Shown piece after piece: positions 27,575-37,868 of a stretch of DNA of 64,000 bases. Numbering within the stretch: the stretch's first letter is position 1; each line of letters starts with the position of its first letter. A model generated the notes under the pieces. It searched no databases and was not told where the DNA came from. It worked only from the letters and a program-made list of their open reading frames with translations. Source of the stretch: Ferriphaselus sp. R-1 (GTDB lineage: Bacteria > Pseudomonadota > Gammaproteobacteria > Burkholderiales > Gallionellaceae); the NCBI RefSeq assembly GCF_000746095.1, contig NZ_JQKP01000007.1, positions 1 to 64,000 on the forward strand. The letters run 5' to 3'. The position numbers were made by a program, and so were the translations under genes.

Positions 27575-28991
27575 GTCCCCCCCGTTTCTGCGGTAACTCG
27601 ATCACCACACTCACACCACCGGCGACAGACACGTCAATGGCCAGCGTGGCACCTATCATCTCGGCGCGGTAACGCATCGTATGCATCCCCAGGCCGTTGC
27701 TTTCTTCCAGTCTCGACGTATCCATGCCCACCCCGTTATCGCAGACCTTGACCTGGATCCCCTCGTTGGTTCGGGACACCGACAGTTCGATCCTGCTCGC
27801 ATGGCCATGCTTGACCGCATTGCTGATCGCCTCCTGACATATCCGATACAGGTGGATCACCTGCTCGGGGTCTTCGACCGCACAGGATTCGTCGAACGAC
27901 AGCTCACATTCTAGCTGGAAAATCGCCTTCACCTCGCGGCTCAACTGCCCCAGCATCTCGCGCAGGCCATAGCCCATCAACTCCACCGGGTACAGACTGT
28001 GCGCCAACTGTCGCGTCTTCGCCACGGCATTGTTGACCAAGCCGGTGATCTTGGCCGCATCGCGCTCCTCTTCCCGCAAGCCCAGCGCGGTCAGTTTTTG
28101 TACCAGCACTTGGGTCATGAAGGCGATTCCCGTCAGCTGCTGGCCAAGGTCATCATGTAGCTCCTGTCCGATGCGCTGCTGCGTCTCCTCGCTGATGCTG
28201 ATGATGCGCCGCTCCGCCATGCTCGCCCGCAACAGGGCCAGCTGGGCCGATTGCTGGGCAGCACTCATTTCGCTCACGGCATGCTTGAACTTCGAGATAT
28301 CGTTGAACACCAGCAACAGGTAATCGCCGTCCTGTAGCGCGATCTGCCCCAGAGTGGCGATACACCAGATGTCGCGGCCATACTTGGTGTGCATCTGCGC
28401 TTCGTATTGACCGGACACCCCGGTGAGCAACACCTCGTCCGCCAGCCGGATCAGCCCCGTCTCGCGCCATGACGAGAACCGGCGCAGATTCTCGTGCAAC
28501 AGCTGCTCGGTGGTCGTTCCCAAGATTGCCGCCGCCGCCTCATTGGCCAGCACACACTGCCCGTCCGCCGCGAAAACCTGGATCCCCGAGTCGGCCTTGC
28601 GCACGATGGCCTGCGTCATCCTGGACAGATCATCGAGCGCGGCTTCCGCCTTGGCCCGGGCGGACATCTGCCCATCCATCAGAATGCAGAACAGGAGGTT
28701 CAATGCCGCATTGGAGAAGAATATCTCCGCGCTGGGCTGCAATTGCAATTCGGCATTGAACAACCAGATGGAATACGTCCTGCCCAGCGCCGCGAGAATG
28801 GCCATCAGATAGGCGTATCCCCGGTCGATGTAGCGCAGCGAGAACAGGGACATCAGGGCATACAGCAGCGAGAGCGGCAGGTCCGGCCCGACGTAGTTGT
28901 CGAGGAAGAACAAGCCGAACTCCATGACGAGCACGAGTAGCGCGAGGTAGATCCTGGGTATTCGGGAGATGAATGCGTCGAGCCGTTCCAT
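27561..28991 (-). CDS. Membrane sensor histidine kinase (NarX/DesK type, HisKA_3)
   Basis: A 476-residue kinase. The N-terminal 105 residues hold about four membrane helices (LALLVLVMEFGLFF onward). A PAS domain follows at roughly 130-250. The HisKA_3 dimerisation segment has the phospho-acceptor H279 in IGQELHDDLGQQLTG, and the HATPase domain shows the N box EAISNAVKHGHA, CDNGVGMD and SNGLGMHTMRYRAEMIGATL. The ATG at 28991 is preferred over a TTG at 29030 because it directly precedes the first hydrophobic helix. It is partnered with the downstream NarL-type regulator. The stimulus is unknown. Confidence 0.92.
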   Translation of the reverse strand: MERLDAFISRIPRIYLALLVLVMEFGLFFLDNYVGPDLPLSLLYALMSLFSLRYIDRGYAYLMAILAALGRTYSIWLFNAELQLQPSAEIFFSNAALNLLFCILMDGQMSARAKAEAALDDLSRMTQAIVRKADSGIQVFAADGQCVLANEAAAAILGTTTEQLLHENLRRFSSWRETGLIRLADEVLLTGVSGQYEAQMHTKYGRDIWCIATLGQIALQDGDYLLLVFNDISKFKHAVSEMSAAQQSAQLALLRASMAERRIISISEETQQRIGQELHDDLGQQLTGIAFMTQVLVQKLTALGLREEERDAAKITGLVNNAVAKTRQLAHSLYPVELMGYGLREMLGQLSREVKAIFQLECELSFDESCAVEDPEQVIHLYRICQEAISNAVKHGHASRIELSVSRTNEGIQVKVCDNGVGMDTSRLEESNGLGMHTMRYRAEMIGATLAIDVSVAGGVSVVIELPQKRGGHGIH

Positions 28992-29089
28992 GCCCGTATC
29001 ATACGCCGCCCGCACAGCTTCCGCCGCCAAAGCTGTCGGTTCGTATCAGTAGTACAATACGCGCCCCGCTTGCCCATGGATCTTGAGTC

Positions 29090-29536
29090 ATGATCTGGAA
29101 ACCCAACGTCACCGTCGCCGCCGTCCTGGAACAGGACGGCAAGTTCCTGCTGGTCGAGGAACAGACCAGCCAGGGTCTGCGCTTCAACCAGCCCGCCGGA
29201 CATTGGGAACCGGGCGAGACGCTGGCGGCGGGCGCGGCGCGCGAGGTGCTGGAGGAATCCGCCTACGACTTCGCGCCCGAACACCTGATCGGCATCTACC
29301 GCTGGCCCACGCCGGACGGCGGCACTACTTACTTGCGCTTCGCCTTCTGCGGCAAGATTCTGGCCCACCACCCCGAACGAACGCTGGACGAAGGCATCGT
29401 GCGCGCGGTGTGGATGACGGTGGACGAGATCCGCGCCACGCAGGCGCGCCATCGCAGTCCTCTGATCCTGCGCTGCGTGGAGGATTACCTCGCCGGCAAG
29501 CGCTATCCGCTGGAGTTGATTACGCACTATGAATAA
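29090..29536 (+). CDS. nudJ: Nudix hydrolase NudJ (phosphatase)
   Basis: NudJ-type enzymes hydrolyse nucleoside triphosphates and thiamine pyrophosphate-like substrates. The 148-residue protein carries the Nudix box between residues 37 and 60, GHWEPGETLAAGAAREVLEE, followed by SAYD where the consensus has Gly (a Ser at that position is common in NudJ). The gene precedes mnmA and purB, the same neighbourhood as nudJ-mnmA-purB in enterics, which supports the specific assignment. Confidence 0.9.
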   Translation: MIWKPNVTVAAVLEQDGKFLLVEEQTSQGLRFNQPAGHWEPGETLAAGAAREVLEESAYDFAPEHLIGIYRWPTPDGGTTYLRFAFCGKILAHHPERTLDEGIVRAVWMTVDEIRATQARHRSPLILRCVEDYLAGKRYPLELITHYE

Positions 29537-29542
29537 ACCACT

Positions 29543-29670
29543 CCGTCATTCCCGCGCAGGCGGGAATCCAGCAATCAAAGCAGGTCTCCGCGTAGCGGAG
29601 TCAAAATGGTGTTGTCCGCTACGCGGAGTAATGACGACTAACTGGATTCCCGCCTGCGCGGGAATGACGG
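29543..29670. repeat. REP-like inverted repeat element between nudJ and mnmA
   Basis: The 29-base left arm (29543-29571, CCGTCATTCCCGCGCAGGCG onward) is repeated as a perfect reverse complement at 29642-29670. Inside lie two further palindromes, CTCCGC-GTA-GCGGAG at 29586-29600 and TCCGC-TAC-GCGGA at 29615-29627, themselves reverse complements of each other. The arm sequence is of the dispersed CATTCCCGCGNAGGCGGGAATCC type found in many proteobacterial genomes. There is no ORF inside. The right arm ends at CGGAG, which serves as the mnmA ribosome site. Confidence 0.9.
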
Positions 29671-29679
29671 AGCCGGGTC

Positions 29680-30765
29680 ATGGCCGTTAAGCGCGTCGTC
29701 GTCGGCATGTCCGGCGGGGTGGATTCCTCCGTCACCGCGCTGCTGTTGAAGCAGCAGGGCTATGAGGTGATCGGCCTGTTCATGAAGAACTGGGAGGGCG
29801 ACGATACCGACGACTACTGTTCCTCGCGGCAGGATTTGCTGGATGCGGTGTCGGTGGCGGACGTGATCGACATCCCCATCGACCAGGTGAATTTCGCCCA
29901 GGAGTACCGCGAGCGGGTGTTCAGCTACTTTCTGCGCGAATACGAAGCCGGGCGCACGCCTAATCCGGACATCCTGTGCAACTCGGAGATCAAGTTCAAG
30001 GCCTTCCTCGACCATGCGCTGGAGCTGGGTGCGGATGCCGTCGCCACCGGCCATTACGCGCAGGTGCGCGAGGTAGACGGCCTGTTCCAGTTGCTCAAGG
30101 CGGAGGATGCCAGCAAGGATCAGAGCTACTTCCTGCACCGGCTGAATCAGGCGCAGTTGTCGAAGTCGATGTTCCCGCTGGGCAAGCTGATGAAGTCGCA
30201 GGTGCGCGATATCGCTCGCCAGTACGGCCTGCACAACCACGCCAAGAAAGACAGCACCGGCATCTGCTTCATCGGCGAACGCCCCTTCCGCGACTTCCTC
30301 AACCGCTACCTGCCGACCCAGCCGGGCGAGATGGTCACTCCCGCAGGAAAGGTGGTCGGGCAGCATCAAGGCCTGTCGTTCTACACCCTCGGCCAGCGTC
30401 AGGGCTTGGGCATAGGCGGCGGCAAGGATTCCACCGGCGAGCCGTGGTTTGTGTGCGGCAAGGACATGGCACACAACCGCTTGATCGTGGTGCAGGGCCA
30501 CGACCACCCCGCGCTGCAAGCGCACGACCTCACCGCGCTGGACATGCACTGGATTGCAGGCGTAGCACCTGACCTTAGCCGCGACTACGCCGCCAAGACC
30601 CGCTACCGCCAGCAGGATGCAGACTGCCGCATCGCCGCACAGGACGGCAGCATCCACTTCCACTTCCCTGCAGCGCAATGGGCAGTCACGCCCGGCCAGT
30701 CGGTGGTGGCCTACGACGGCGCGGTGTGCCTGGGCGGCGGCATCATCGAAAGCAGTAGAAGCTGA
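29680..30765 (+). CDS. mnmA: tRNA-specific 2-thiouridylase MnmA
   Basis: MnmA adds sulfur to U34 of Lys, Glu and Gln tRNAs using ATP and the TusE relay. The 361-residue protein shows the PP-loop [17 protein letters not shown] at residues 7-23, [13 protein letters not shown] with the first catalytic Cys, [10 protein letters not shown], and [18 protein letters not shown] with the second Cys. The ATG at 29680 lies 9 bases after the repeat element, whose right end supplies GGAG (29669-29672) as ribosome site. Confidence 0.96.
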   Translation: MAVKRVVVGMSGGVDSSVTALLLKQQGYEVIGLFMKNWEGDDTDDYCSSRQDLLDAVSVADVIDIPIDQVNFAQEYRERVFSYFLREYEAGRTPNPDILCNSEIKFKAFLDHALELGADAVATGHYAQVREVDGLFQLLKAEDASKDQSYFLHRLNQAQLSKSMFPLGKLMKSQVRDIARQYGLHNHAKKDSTGICFIGERPFRDFLNRYLPTQPGEMVTPAGKVVGQHQGLSFYTLGQRQGLGIGGGKDSTGEPWFVCGKDMAHNRLIVVQGHDHPALQAHDLTALDMHWIAGVAPDLSRDYAAKTRYRQQDADCRIAAQDGSIHFHFPAAQWAVTPGQSVVAYDGAVCLGGGIIESSRS

Positions 30766-32199
<1,434 letters not shown>

Positions 32200-32216
32200 C
32201 ACCGAAAGGCTGACCG

Positions 32217-32567
32217 ATGCTGAACAAGTACTACATCGCCACCGGGACAGTGACCGTCCTCGCCGTTGTGCTCGCCGCATTCGGCCTCTGCCAGGACAAT
32301 GCCTGCAAGGACTACCTGGGCGACTTCAAGCTCAGCGGCCCGGTCGACCCCCTGGCGAAATACCAGGACGTGCTGAAAGACCCGCGCTTCGCCCAAGCCA
32401 GTATCGCGGAGATAGGCGGGCGGGTGCATGAGACCGGCCACTGCGACCGCTATCGCCGCGCCATCGACAGCCTGACATTGGGTGGCGACCGCGAGACGGT
32501 GGAAAAAAAGGTCGTGGCGATCCTGGTCTATCAGGAAGCCGACGAGCGCATGTGTACGTCGGACTGA
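32217..32567 (+). CDS. Small membrane-anchored or secreted protein, unknown
   Basis: A 116-residue protein with a hydrophobic N-terminal segment (residues 6-24, YIATGTVTVLAVVLAAFGLC) that is either an anchor or a signal. The rest is soluble and contains three cysteines after the anchor (in DNACKDY, GHCDRY and RMCTSD), which could form disulfides in the periplasm. It begins 17 bases after purB with AAGG upstream. No family is recognised; it is called a gene on codon use, spacing and signal-like start. Confidence 0.65.
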   Translation: MLNKYYIATGTVTVLAVVLAAFGLCQDNACKDYLGDFKLSGPVDPLAKYQDVLKDPRFAQASIAEIGGRVHETGHCDRYRRAIDSLTLGGDRETVEKKVVAILVYQEADERMCTSD

Positions 32568-32580
32568 GTCGAACCCGCGT

Positions 32581-33324
32581 TCACTCGGTCAGGGCGTGCC
32601 GCTTGAGCGCCTTGCGCCGCTCCGCATAGTCCGGGCAAGCGCTCTCCACCACCCTCCAGAACGCCGCCGAATGGTTCATCTCGCGCAGGTGCGCCAGTTC
32701 GTGCACCACCACGTAATCCACCAGCTCCAGCGATAGGCGCACCAGCCGCCAGTTCAGCCGCACCACGCCGCGCGAGGTACAACTACCCCAGCGGGTACGC
32801 GCCGAGGAGAGCTTCACTTCCTTGGGCGACACGCCCATGCGCTCGGCATAGAAGGCCACACATTCATCGAACAGCATCACCGCCTGCCGCCGATACCAGG
32901 CGGTGACGGCACGTTCGATGGCGGCGGCATTGTCCGGGTCGGCCACCTGCACGGTCAACTCATCTGCGGAAAGCGCTACCGAGGGACGGCGACCCGCCAC
33001 CACCCGCAGCCGCAAGGTCTCGCCCCGGAATGGCAGCGCCTCGCCATCCGCCCAGCTTTGCGTCACGGTCTGGCGCGACTGCCAGCTGCCCAGCTTGCCC
33101 ACCACCCAGTCGGCCTTCTCGCGCAGCACGCCATGCAGCCAGGTGTCGCTCGCCTGCATGGGCACGCTGACCGTCAGCCCGCGATGGTCGATGCGCAGAC
33201 CGACGCTGCGTCGGCCCGCACTGCGCTTCAGGGTATAGGGTATGGTCTGTCCGGACAGTTCGATGCTGCGCTGCTCGGGGGCAGGCGGCGGAGTGGCGTT
33301 CAGGCGGCGTAGTCTGCGCAGCAC
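32581..33324 (-). CDS. YgjP-like zinc metallopeptidase (DUF45/M48-like)
   Basis: The 247-residue protein has the YgjP/SprT-like layout: an N-terminal beta-rich half (YTLKRSAGRRSVGLRIDHRG) and a C-terminal metal site VVHELAHLREMNHSAAFW, an HExxH variant HELAH with a third His six residues on. SSARTRWGSCTSRGVVRLNW just before it is the characteristic YgjP motif. The biological substrate is unknown. The proposed start is GTG at 33324, four bases after the plsC stop, making an operon gmhB-plsC-ygjP. Confidence 0.88.
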   Translation of the reverse strand: MLRRLRRLNATPPPAPEQRSIELSGQTIPYTLKRSAGRRSVGLRIDHRGLTVSVPMQASDTWLHGVLREKADWVVGKLGSWQSRQTVTQSWADGEALPFRGETLRLRVVAGRRPSVALSADELTVQVADPDNAAAIERAVTAWYRRQAVMLFDECVAFYAERMGVSPKEVKLSSARTRWGSCTSRGVVRLNWRLVRLSLELVDYVVVHELAHLREMNHSAAFWRVVESACPDYAERRKALKRHALTE

Positions 33325-33328
33325 GTCA

Positions 33329-34036
33329 TCAGGGAAGCTTGGGTATCTCCGCCTCGATCCACTCTTCCACCTGGCGGTTCAACTCGTCAGCCTTCATGCC
33401 CTTGTGCGGGTAAATGGGCTGGCCGATGCTCAGGGTGATGAGGCCGGGATATTTCAGGAAGGCGTTCTTGCCCCACAGCTTGCCCGCGTTATGCGCCACC
33501 GGCACCACCGGCGCAGTACCCGAGACTCCCAGCAGGGCACCGCCGATCTTGTACTTCCCGCGCTCGCCATAAGGCACGCGCGTGCCTTCGGGAAAGATCA
33601 CCACACAGAAACCGCGCGCCAGCCTGTCCTTGCCTTCGCGCAGCAAAGTCCTCATCGCCTCGCGCGTCTCGCCACGGTTGATGGCGATGGGGCTGGTCAT
33701 GGCCAGTCCCCAGCCGAAGAACGGGATGCGCAGCAGCTCGCGTTTCAACACCCATACCTGCGGCGGGAACACCAGCTGCAGCGCCATCGTCTCCCAGGCC
33801 GACTGGTGTTTGCACAGGATCAGGCAGGGTTCCTTGGGAACGTTCTCGCGCCCGCGCACTTCCATGCGCACGCCGCACACCACCCGCAACATCCACAGCG
33901 AGATCTTCGCCCACTTCGAGATGTAGGCGTAGCGCCGCATGGGCGACAACGGGATGACGCAGAGCCCGACCAGCAGGAACAGCGGCGTGAACACCAGTTG
34001 CAACAGCAGATAGATCAGCGAGCGCAGCAGAACCAT
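33329..34036 (-). CDS. plsC: 1-acylglycerol-3-phosphate O-acyltransferase (PlsC family)
   Basis: PlsC adds the second acyl chain to form phosphatidate, the substrate of CdsA. The 235-residue protein has an N-terminal membrane helix (LIYLLLQLVFTPLFLLVGLC), the acyltransferase motif I region CKHQSAWETMAL, the PIAINRG segment, and FPEGTRVPYG near residue 157. Motif I reads HX4E, not the classical HX4D. The ATG at 34036 directly follows the gmhB stop. Whether it is the main PlsC of the cell or a paralogue cannot be told here. Confidence 0.88.
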   Translation of the reverse strand: MVLLRSLIYLLLQLVFTPLFLLVGLCVIPLSPMRRYAYISKWAKISLWMLRVVCGVRMEVRGRENVPKEPCLILCKHQSAWETMALQLVFPPQVWVLKRELLRIPFFGWGLAMTSPIAINRGETREAMRTLLREGKDRLARGFCVVIFPEGTRVPYGERGKYKIGGALLGVSGTAPVVPVAHNAGKLWGKNAFLKYPGLITLSIGQPIYPHKGMKADELNRQVEEWIEAEIPKLP

Positions 34037-34037
34037 C

Positions 34038-34568
34038 TCAGACCAGCTCCGCCACCGCCGCCGCCAGATCGGCATAGACCTGGGTACCCTCGGGCAACCC
34101 GCCCTTGGCCAGCGTCCGTTCACCCTTGCCGGTACGTACCAGAATGGGCTGCGCGCCCATCTTCACCGCCGCCTCCAGATCACGCAGCGAATCGCCCACG
34201 GCGGGCACGCCTGCCAGATTCGTGTTGTAGCGCGAAGCGATCTCCTCCAGCATGCCATGACGCGGCTTGCGGCAATGGCAATCGGCCTCCGGCCCGTGCG
34301 GACAGAAGAACACCGCCTCGATGCGTCCGCCCGCCAGCGCCACGGTCTTGTGCATCTTGTCGTGGATGGCGTTCAGCGTCGGCAGATCGAACAGCCCGCG
34401 CGCGATGCCGGACTGATTGGTCGCTACCACCACGCGATAATCCGCCTGGCACAAGCGCGCAATCGCCTCCGCACTGCCGGGAATGGGCTTCCACTCTTCG
34501 GGCGATTTGATGAATTGGTCGGAGTCGTAATTGATGACACCGTCGCGGTCTAGGATGATGAGTTTCAT
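34038..34568 (-). CDS. gmhB: D-glycero-beta-D-manno-heptose 1,7-bisphosphate 7-phosphatase
   Basis: GmhB dephosphorylates heptose bisphosphate on the way to ADP-heptose for the LPS inner core. The 176-residue HAD phosphatase shows the nucleophile motif IILDRDGVIN at residues 4-13, VVVATNQSGIARGLF, a zinc-binding cluster CPHGPEADCHCRKP near residue 92, and GDSLRDLEAAVKMG as motif IV. The neighbouring plsC and distant lpx genes fit an envelope role. In many betaproteobacteria gmhB-plsC lie next to glyS, as here. Confidence 0.95.
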   Translation of the reverse strand: MKLIILDRDGVINYDSDQFIKSPEEWKPIPGSAEAIARLCQADYRVVVATNQSGIARGLFDLPTLNAIHDKMHKTVALAGGRIEAVFFCPHGPEADCHCRKPRHGMLEEIASRYNTNLAGVPAVGDSLRDLEAAVKMGAQPILVRTGKGERTLAKGGLPEGTQVYADLAAAVAELV

Positions 34569-34682
34569 AGGGTCAGTTGGGAGACGTAAGATGCAAGACG
34601 CAAGACGTAAGTCGTAAGACGTAAGTTGGGGGGCGCTGGCAGTTAACTGCAGACTTCCGACTTACGCCTAAAGACTGTTTTC
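34569..34682. repeat. Short direct repeats between gmhB and glyS
   Basis: Bases 34580-34626 consist of degenerate copies of AAGACGTA/AAGTCGTA in tandem (GACGTAAGATGCAAGACGCA, continuing to GACGTAAGTTGGGG). A matching inverted segment TTCCGACTTACGCC lies at 34655-34668, and the palindrome CAGTTAACTG is at 34640-34649. No gene fits. This sits exactly at the 3' end of glyS where base composition also shifts, so it may mark an old recombination or insertion point. Confidence 0.55.
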
Positions 34683-36821
34683 TCATGCTGCCAGCTTGGA
34701 AAGATTTGCAACACGGTTAGTTAACCCAACGACCTCGTGCAATAACCGGAATCGATTTAGTCGTAACTCTTCAACATCAGCATTTACCATGACCGTGTCA
34801 AAAAATTCGGTAACTGCTTGGCTTACCGTCACCGTAGCAAATAGTGCCTCATCAAAATTCCCCTTGCTCGCTTGCTCATCAACAGTAGTTCTGAGTTGTC
34901 GAGTCTTAGAAAGTAAAATTTTTTCTGCCTTTTCAATCAGCACATTCTCATCAGTCAGTATGTATTCAGATGCTCCGCCTGATTTGTTCAGAATATTTCG
35001 TGCACGCTTATCAGCTGAAGCAAGTGCTGACAATTCAGCTGGGAAACTCTCACGAGCCTGACGAACAGCATGAAGTCGGGCGATGAATTCAGCTGGTTCA
35101 GCCAAACAAATAACGGAGTCCGCCTCTTGTGCGCTGTAACCACGATCTCTCAAATAGCCTGAAGCTCGATCAAGTAGGAAAGAATGGATTTTGACCCATA
35201 GTGGAACTACGGCACTTCCTTCATCAAATGTCGGTTGCAACAGACCATCAGGAAAGGCATTACAGGCAGCTTTTAGTATTTGCTCGATTGATAGGACAAG
35301 TTTTCGTTCGACCAGCATCCGAATCACCCCCAGCGCATGGCGGCGCAACGCAAACGGGTCCTTGTCGCCAGTCGGGAGTTGACCGATGCCGAACATTCCC
35401 ACCAGCGTTTCCAGCTTGTCCGCCAGCGCGACGCAGAGGCCGACCGGATTGCGTGGCAGTTCGTCGCCTGCGAAGCGCGGTTTGTAGTGATCTTCGATGG
35501 CGTAGGCGATGTCGTCCGGCAGGCCGTCGTGCTGGGCGTAGTAGCGGCCCATGATGCCTTGCAGTTCGGGGAACTCGCCGACCATGTCGGTCAGCAGGTC
35601 GGCCTTGGCGAGTAGCGCTGCCTGTTCAGCTTGCAGCGCCAGCGTGTCGCCGCCGAGTTGCTGGCCGATCGCCTTGGCGATGGCGCAGACGCGCTGCACG
35701 CGCTCGCCCTGCGTGCCCAGCTTGTTGTGGTACACCACCTTGGCCAGCCCCAGCACGCGCGATTCCAGCGTCTTTTTGCGATCCTGATCGAAGAAGAATT
35801 TCGCATCGGCCAAGCGCGGACGCACCACGCGCTCATTGCCGCCAATCACCAGACTGGGGTCGGCGGGGCGGATGTTGGAGACGATGAGGAACTGGTTGGT
35901 CAGCTTGCCGTTGGCATCCAGCAGCGGGAAATACTTCTGGTTGGCCTTCATGGTGAGGATCAGGCACTCCTGCGGCACTTCCAGGAAGGCTTCCTCGAAC
36001 TGACCCAGCAGCACATTGGGACGCTCGACCAGCGCGGTCACCTCGTTCAGCAGGTCATCATCCTCAATCGGTTTCAAGCCCTGTGCGTCGGCGGCGGCAT
36101 TGAGCTGGCGCACGATCTCGGCGCGACGCGATTCGAAGCTGGCGATCACCGCACCTTCAGTTGCCAGTTGTTCGGCGTAGCTATCGGCGCTGTTCAGCGT
36201 CACGGTGGGGTTGGCCGCCTCGAAGCGGTGGCCCTGCGTGGTGTTGCCCGCAGTCAGCCCCAGCACCGAGATCGGCACCACGTCGCTGCCGTGCAGCGCC
36301 ACCAGCCCGTGCGCCGGACGCACGAAGTTGACCGTGCTCCAGCCATCGGCCAGTTGGTAGCCCATCACCTTGGGGATGGGCAGCTTGGCCAGCGCCTCGT
36401 CCAGCGCCTTTTGCAGGCCGTCGGCCAGCGTCGCTCCGGCGACCAGGCTGTCGTAGAACAGCGCTTCATTCTTGCCGTCCGGTGCGCGCTTGAGTTGCGC
36501 CACCGCTTCCGCGCCGGCACCCAAACCAGCCAGTCGCTTCAACAGTGCAGGCGTGGCGTTGCCGCTGGCATCCAGCCCGACGGAGACTGGCATCAGCTTC
36601 TGCGACACCGGCTTGTCGGCTGCCTTGGCGGCGACGTTGGCGACCTGCACCGCCAGTCGGCGCGGCGAAGCGTAAGCGGTCACGGCGCTGTCGGCAGCGG
36701 CCAGACCTTGCGCCTTCAGGCTGTCAGACAACGTAGCGGCGAAGCTCTCGCCCAGCTTCTTCAGCGCCTTGGGTGGCAGTTCTTCGACAAACAATTCAAC
36801 GAGCAGATTCTTGGTAGTCAT
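34683..36821 (-). CDS. glyS: Glycyl-tRNA synthetase beta subunit
   Basis: GlyS pairs with GlyQ to charge tRNA-Gly in the alpha2beta2 enzyme. The 712-residue protein begins LLVELFVEELPPKALKKLGE, includes NQKYFPLLDANGKLTNQFL, the HD-like segment and a C-terminal DALR-type anticodon domain (NADVEELRLNRFRLLHEVVG). The ATG at 36821 gives the normal N-terminus. Composition is split: bases 34861-34980 (C-terminal part) have 50 G/C of 120, whereas bases 36601-36660 have 43 of 60. The protein stays intact across the break. glyQ lies 2 bases upstream. Confidence 0.96.
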   Translation of the reverse strand: MTTKNLLVELFVEELPPKALKKLGESFAATLSDSLKAQGLAAADSAVTAYASPRRLAVQVANVAAKAADKPVSQKLMPVSVGLDASGNATPALLKRLAGLGAGAEAVAQLKRAPDGKNEALFYDSLVAGATLADGLQKALDEALAKLPIPKVMGYQLADGWSTVNFVRPAHGLVALHGSDVVPISVLGLTAGNTTQGHRFEAANPTVTLNSADSYAEQLATEGAVIASFESRRAEIVRQLNAAADAQGLKPIEDDDLLNEVTALVERPNVLLGQFEEAFLEVPQECLILTMKANQKYFPLLDANGKLTNQFLIVSNIRPADPSLVIGGNERVVRPRLADAKFFFDQDRKKTLESRVLGLAKVVYHNKLGTQGERVQRVCAIAKAIGQQLGGDTLALQAEQAALLAKADLLTDMVGEFPELQGIMGRYYAQHDGLPDDIAYAIEDHYKPRFAGDELPRNPVGLCVALADKLETLVGMFGIGQLPTGDKDPFALRRHALGVIRMLVERKLVLSIEQILKAACNAFPDGLLQPTFDEGSAVVPLWVKIHSFLLDRASGYLRDRGYSAQEADSVICLAEPAEFIARLHAVRQARESFPAELSALASADKRARNILNKSGGASEYILTDENVLIEKAEKILLSKTRQLRTTVDEQASKGNFDEALFATVTVSQAVTEFFDTVMVNADVEELRLNRFRLLHEVVGLTNRVANLSKLAA

Positions 36822-36823
36822 GA

Positions 36824-37771
36824 TTACGCCGCCTTCTTCGCATTCTGCGCCAGCACTTCCTCGGCCCACGCCTTCGGCGCCATCGGGAAGCCCAGCCGTT
36901 CGCGGCTTTCGTAGTAGCTCTGCGCCACGCTGCGCGCCAGGTTGCGGATGCGGCCGATGTAGGCGGCGCGTTCGGTCACCGAGATCGCGCCGCGCGCATC
37001 CAGCAGGTTGAAGCTGTGGGCGGCTTTCAGCACTTGTTCGTAGGCAGGCAGGGCGAGCTGGTTTTCCATCAGATGCTTGGCCTGTTTTTCGTAGCTGCCG
37101 AAGGCGTGCAGCAAAAACTCGACATCGCTGTGCTCGAAGTTGTAGGTGGATTGCTCGACCTCGTTCTGGTGAAACACGTCGCCGTACCTCACGCCCGGCG
37201 CATAGGTCAGGTCGTACACGTTCTCCACGCCTTGCAGATACATGGCGAGGCGCTCCAGACCGTAGGTGATCTCGCCGGTGATGGGCTTGCAGTTGATGCC
37301 GCCGACCTGCTGAAAATAGGTGAACTGGGTCACTTCCATGCCGTTCAGCCACACCTCCCAGCCCAGCCCCCACGCGCCCAGCGTCGGGTTTTCCCAGTCA
37401 TCTTCGACAAAGCGGATGTCGTTCTGCTTGAGGTCGAAGCCCAGCGCCTCCAGCGAGCCGAGGTACAGCTCAAGGATGTTGGCGGGCGCGGGTTTCAGCA
37501 CCACTTGGAACTGGTAATAGTGCTGCAAACGGTTGGGGTTCTCGCCGTAGCGGCCATCCTTGGGACGGCGCGAAGGCTGCACGTAAGCGGCTTTCCACGG
37601 CTCCGGGCCGAGCGCGCGCAGAAAAGTGGCGGTGTGCGACGTGCCCGCACCGACTTCCATGTCGTAGGGTTGCAGCAAGGCGCAGCCTTGTTTGTCCCAG
37701 TATTGCTGGAGGGTGAGGATGATCTGTTGAAAGCTCAGCCCCTGACTGGCTTTCGGGGAAGGGTTCTGCAT
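36824..37771 (-). CDS. glyQ: Glycyl-tRNA synthetase alpha subunit
   Basis: GlyQ carries the class II catalytic core for tRNA-Gly charging. The 315-residue product shows [40 protein letters not shown] and [37 protein letters not shown]-type motif 2, of which the key part is [12 protein letters not shown]. The ATG at 37771 is chosen because it leaves a short leader before the conserved start; an in-frame ATG at 37804 adds 11 residues and cannot be excluded. Neither has a good ribosome site. Confidence 0.95.
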   Translation of the reverse strand: MQNPSPKASQGLSFQQIILTLQQYWDKQGCALLQPYDMEVGAGTSHTATFLRALGPEPWKAAYVQPSRRPKDGRYGENPNRLQHYYQFQVVLKPAPANILELYLGSLEALGFDLKQNDIRFVEDDWENPTLGAWGLGWEVWLNGMEVTQFTYFQQVGGINCKPITGEITYGLERLAMYLQGVENVYDLTYAPGVRYGDVFHQNEVEQSTYNFEHSDVEFLLHAFGSYEKQAKHLMENQLALPAYEQVLKAAHSFNLLDARGAISVTERAAYIGRIRNLARSVAQSYYESRERLGFPMAPKAWAEEVLAQNAKKAA

Positions 37772-37868
37772 CGTTCGGTCCGGCGGATTTGCTAAAGGAC
37801 GCATTTTACGAGGTTTAGGCCATCCGCGTCACCCTCTTGACCAAGACCGGCCAAGTGCCGGAGCCGCG

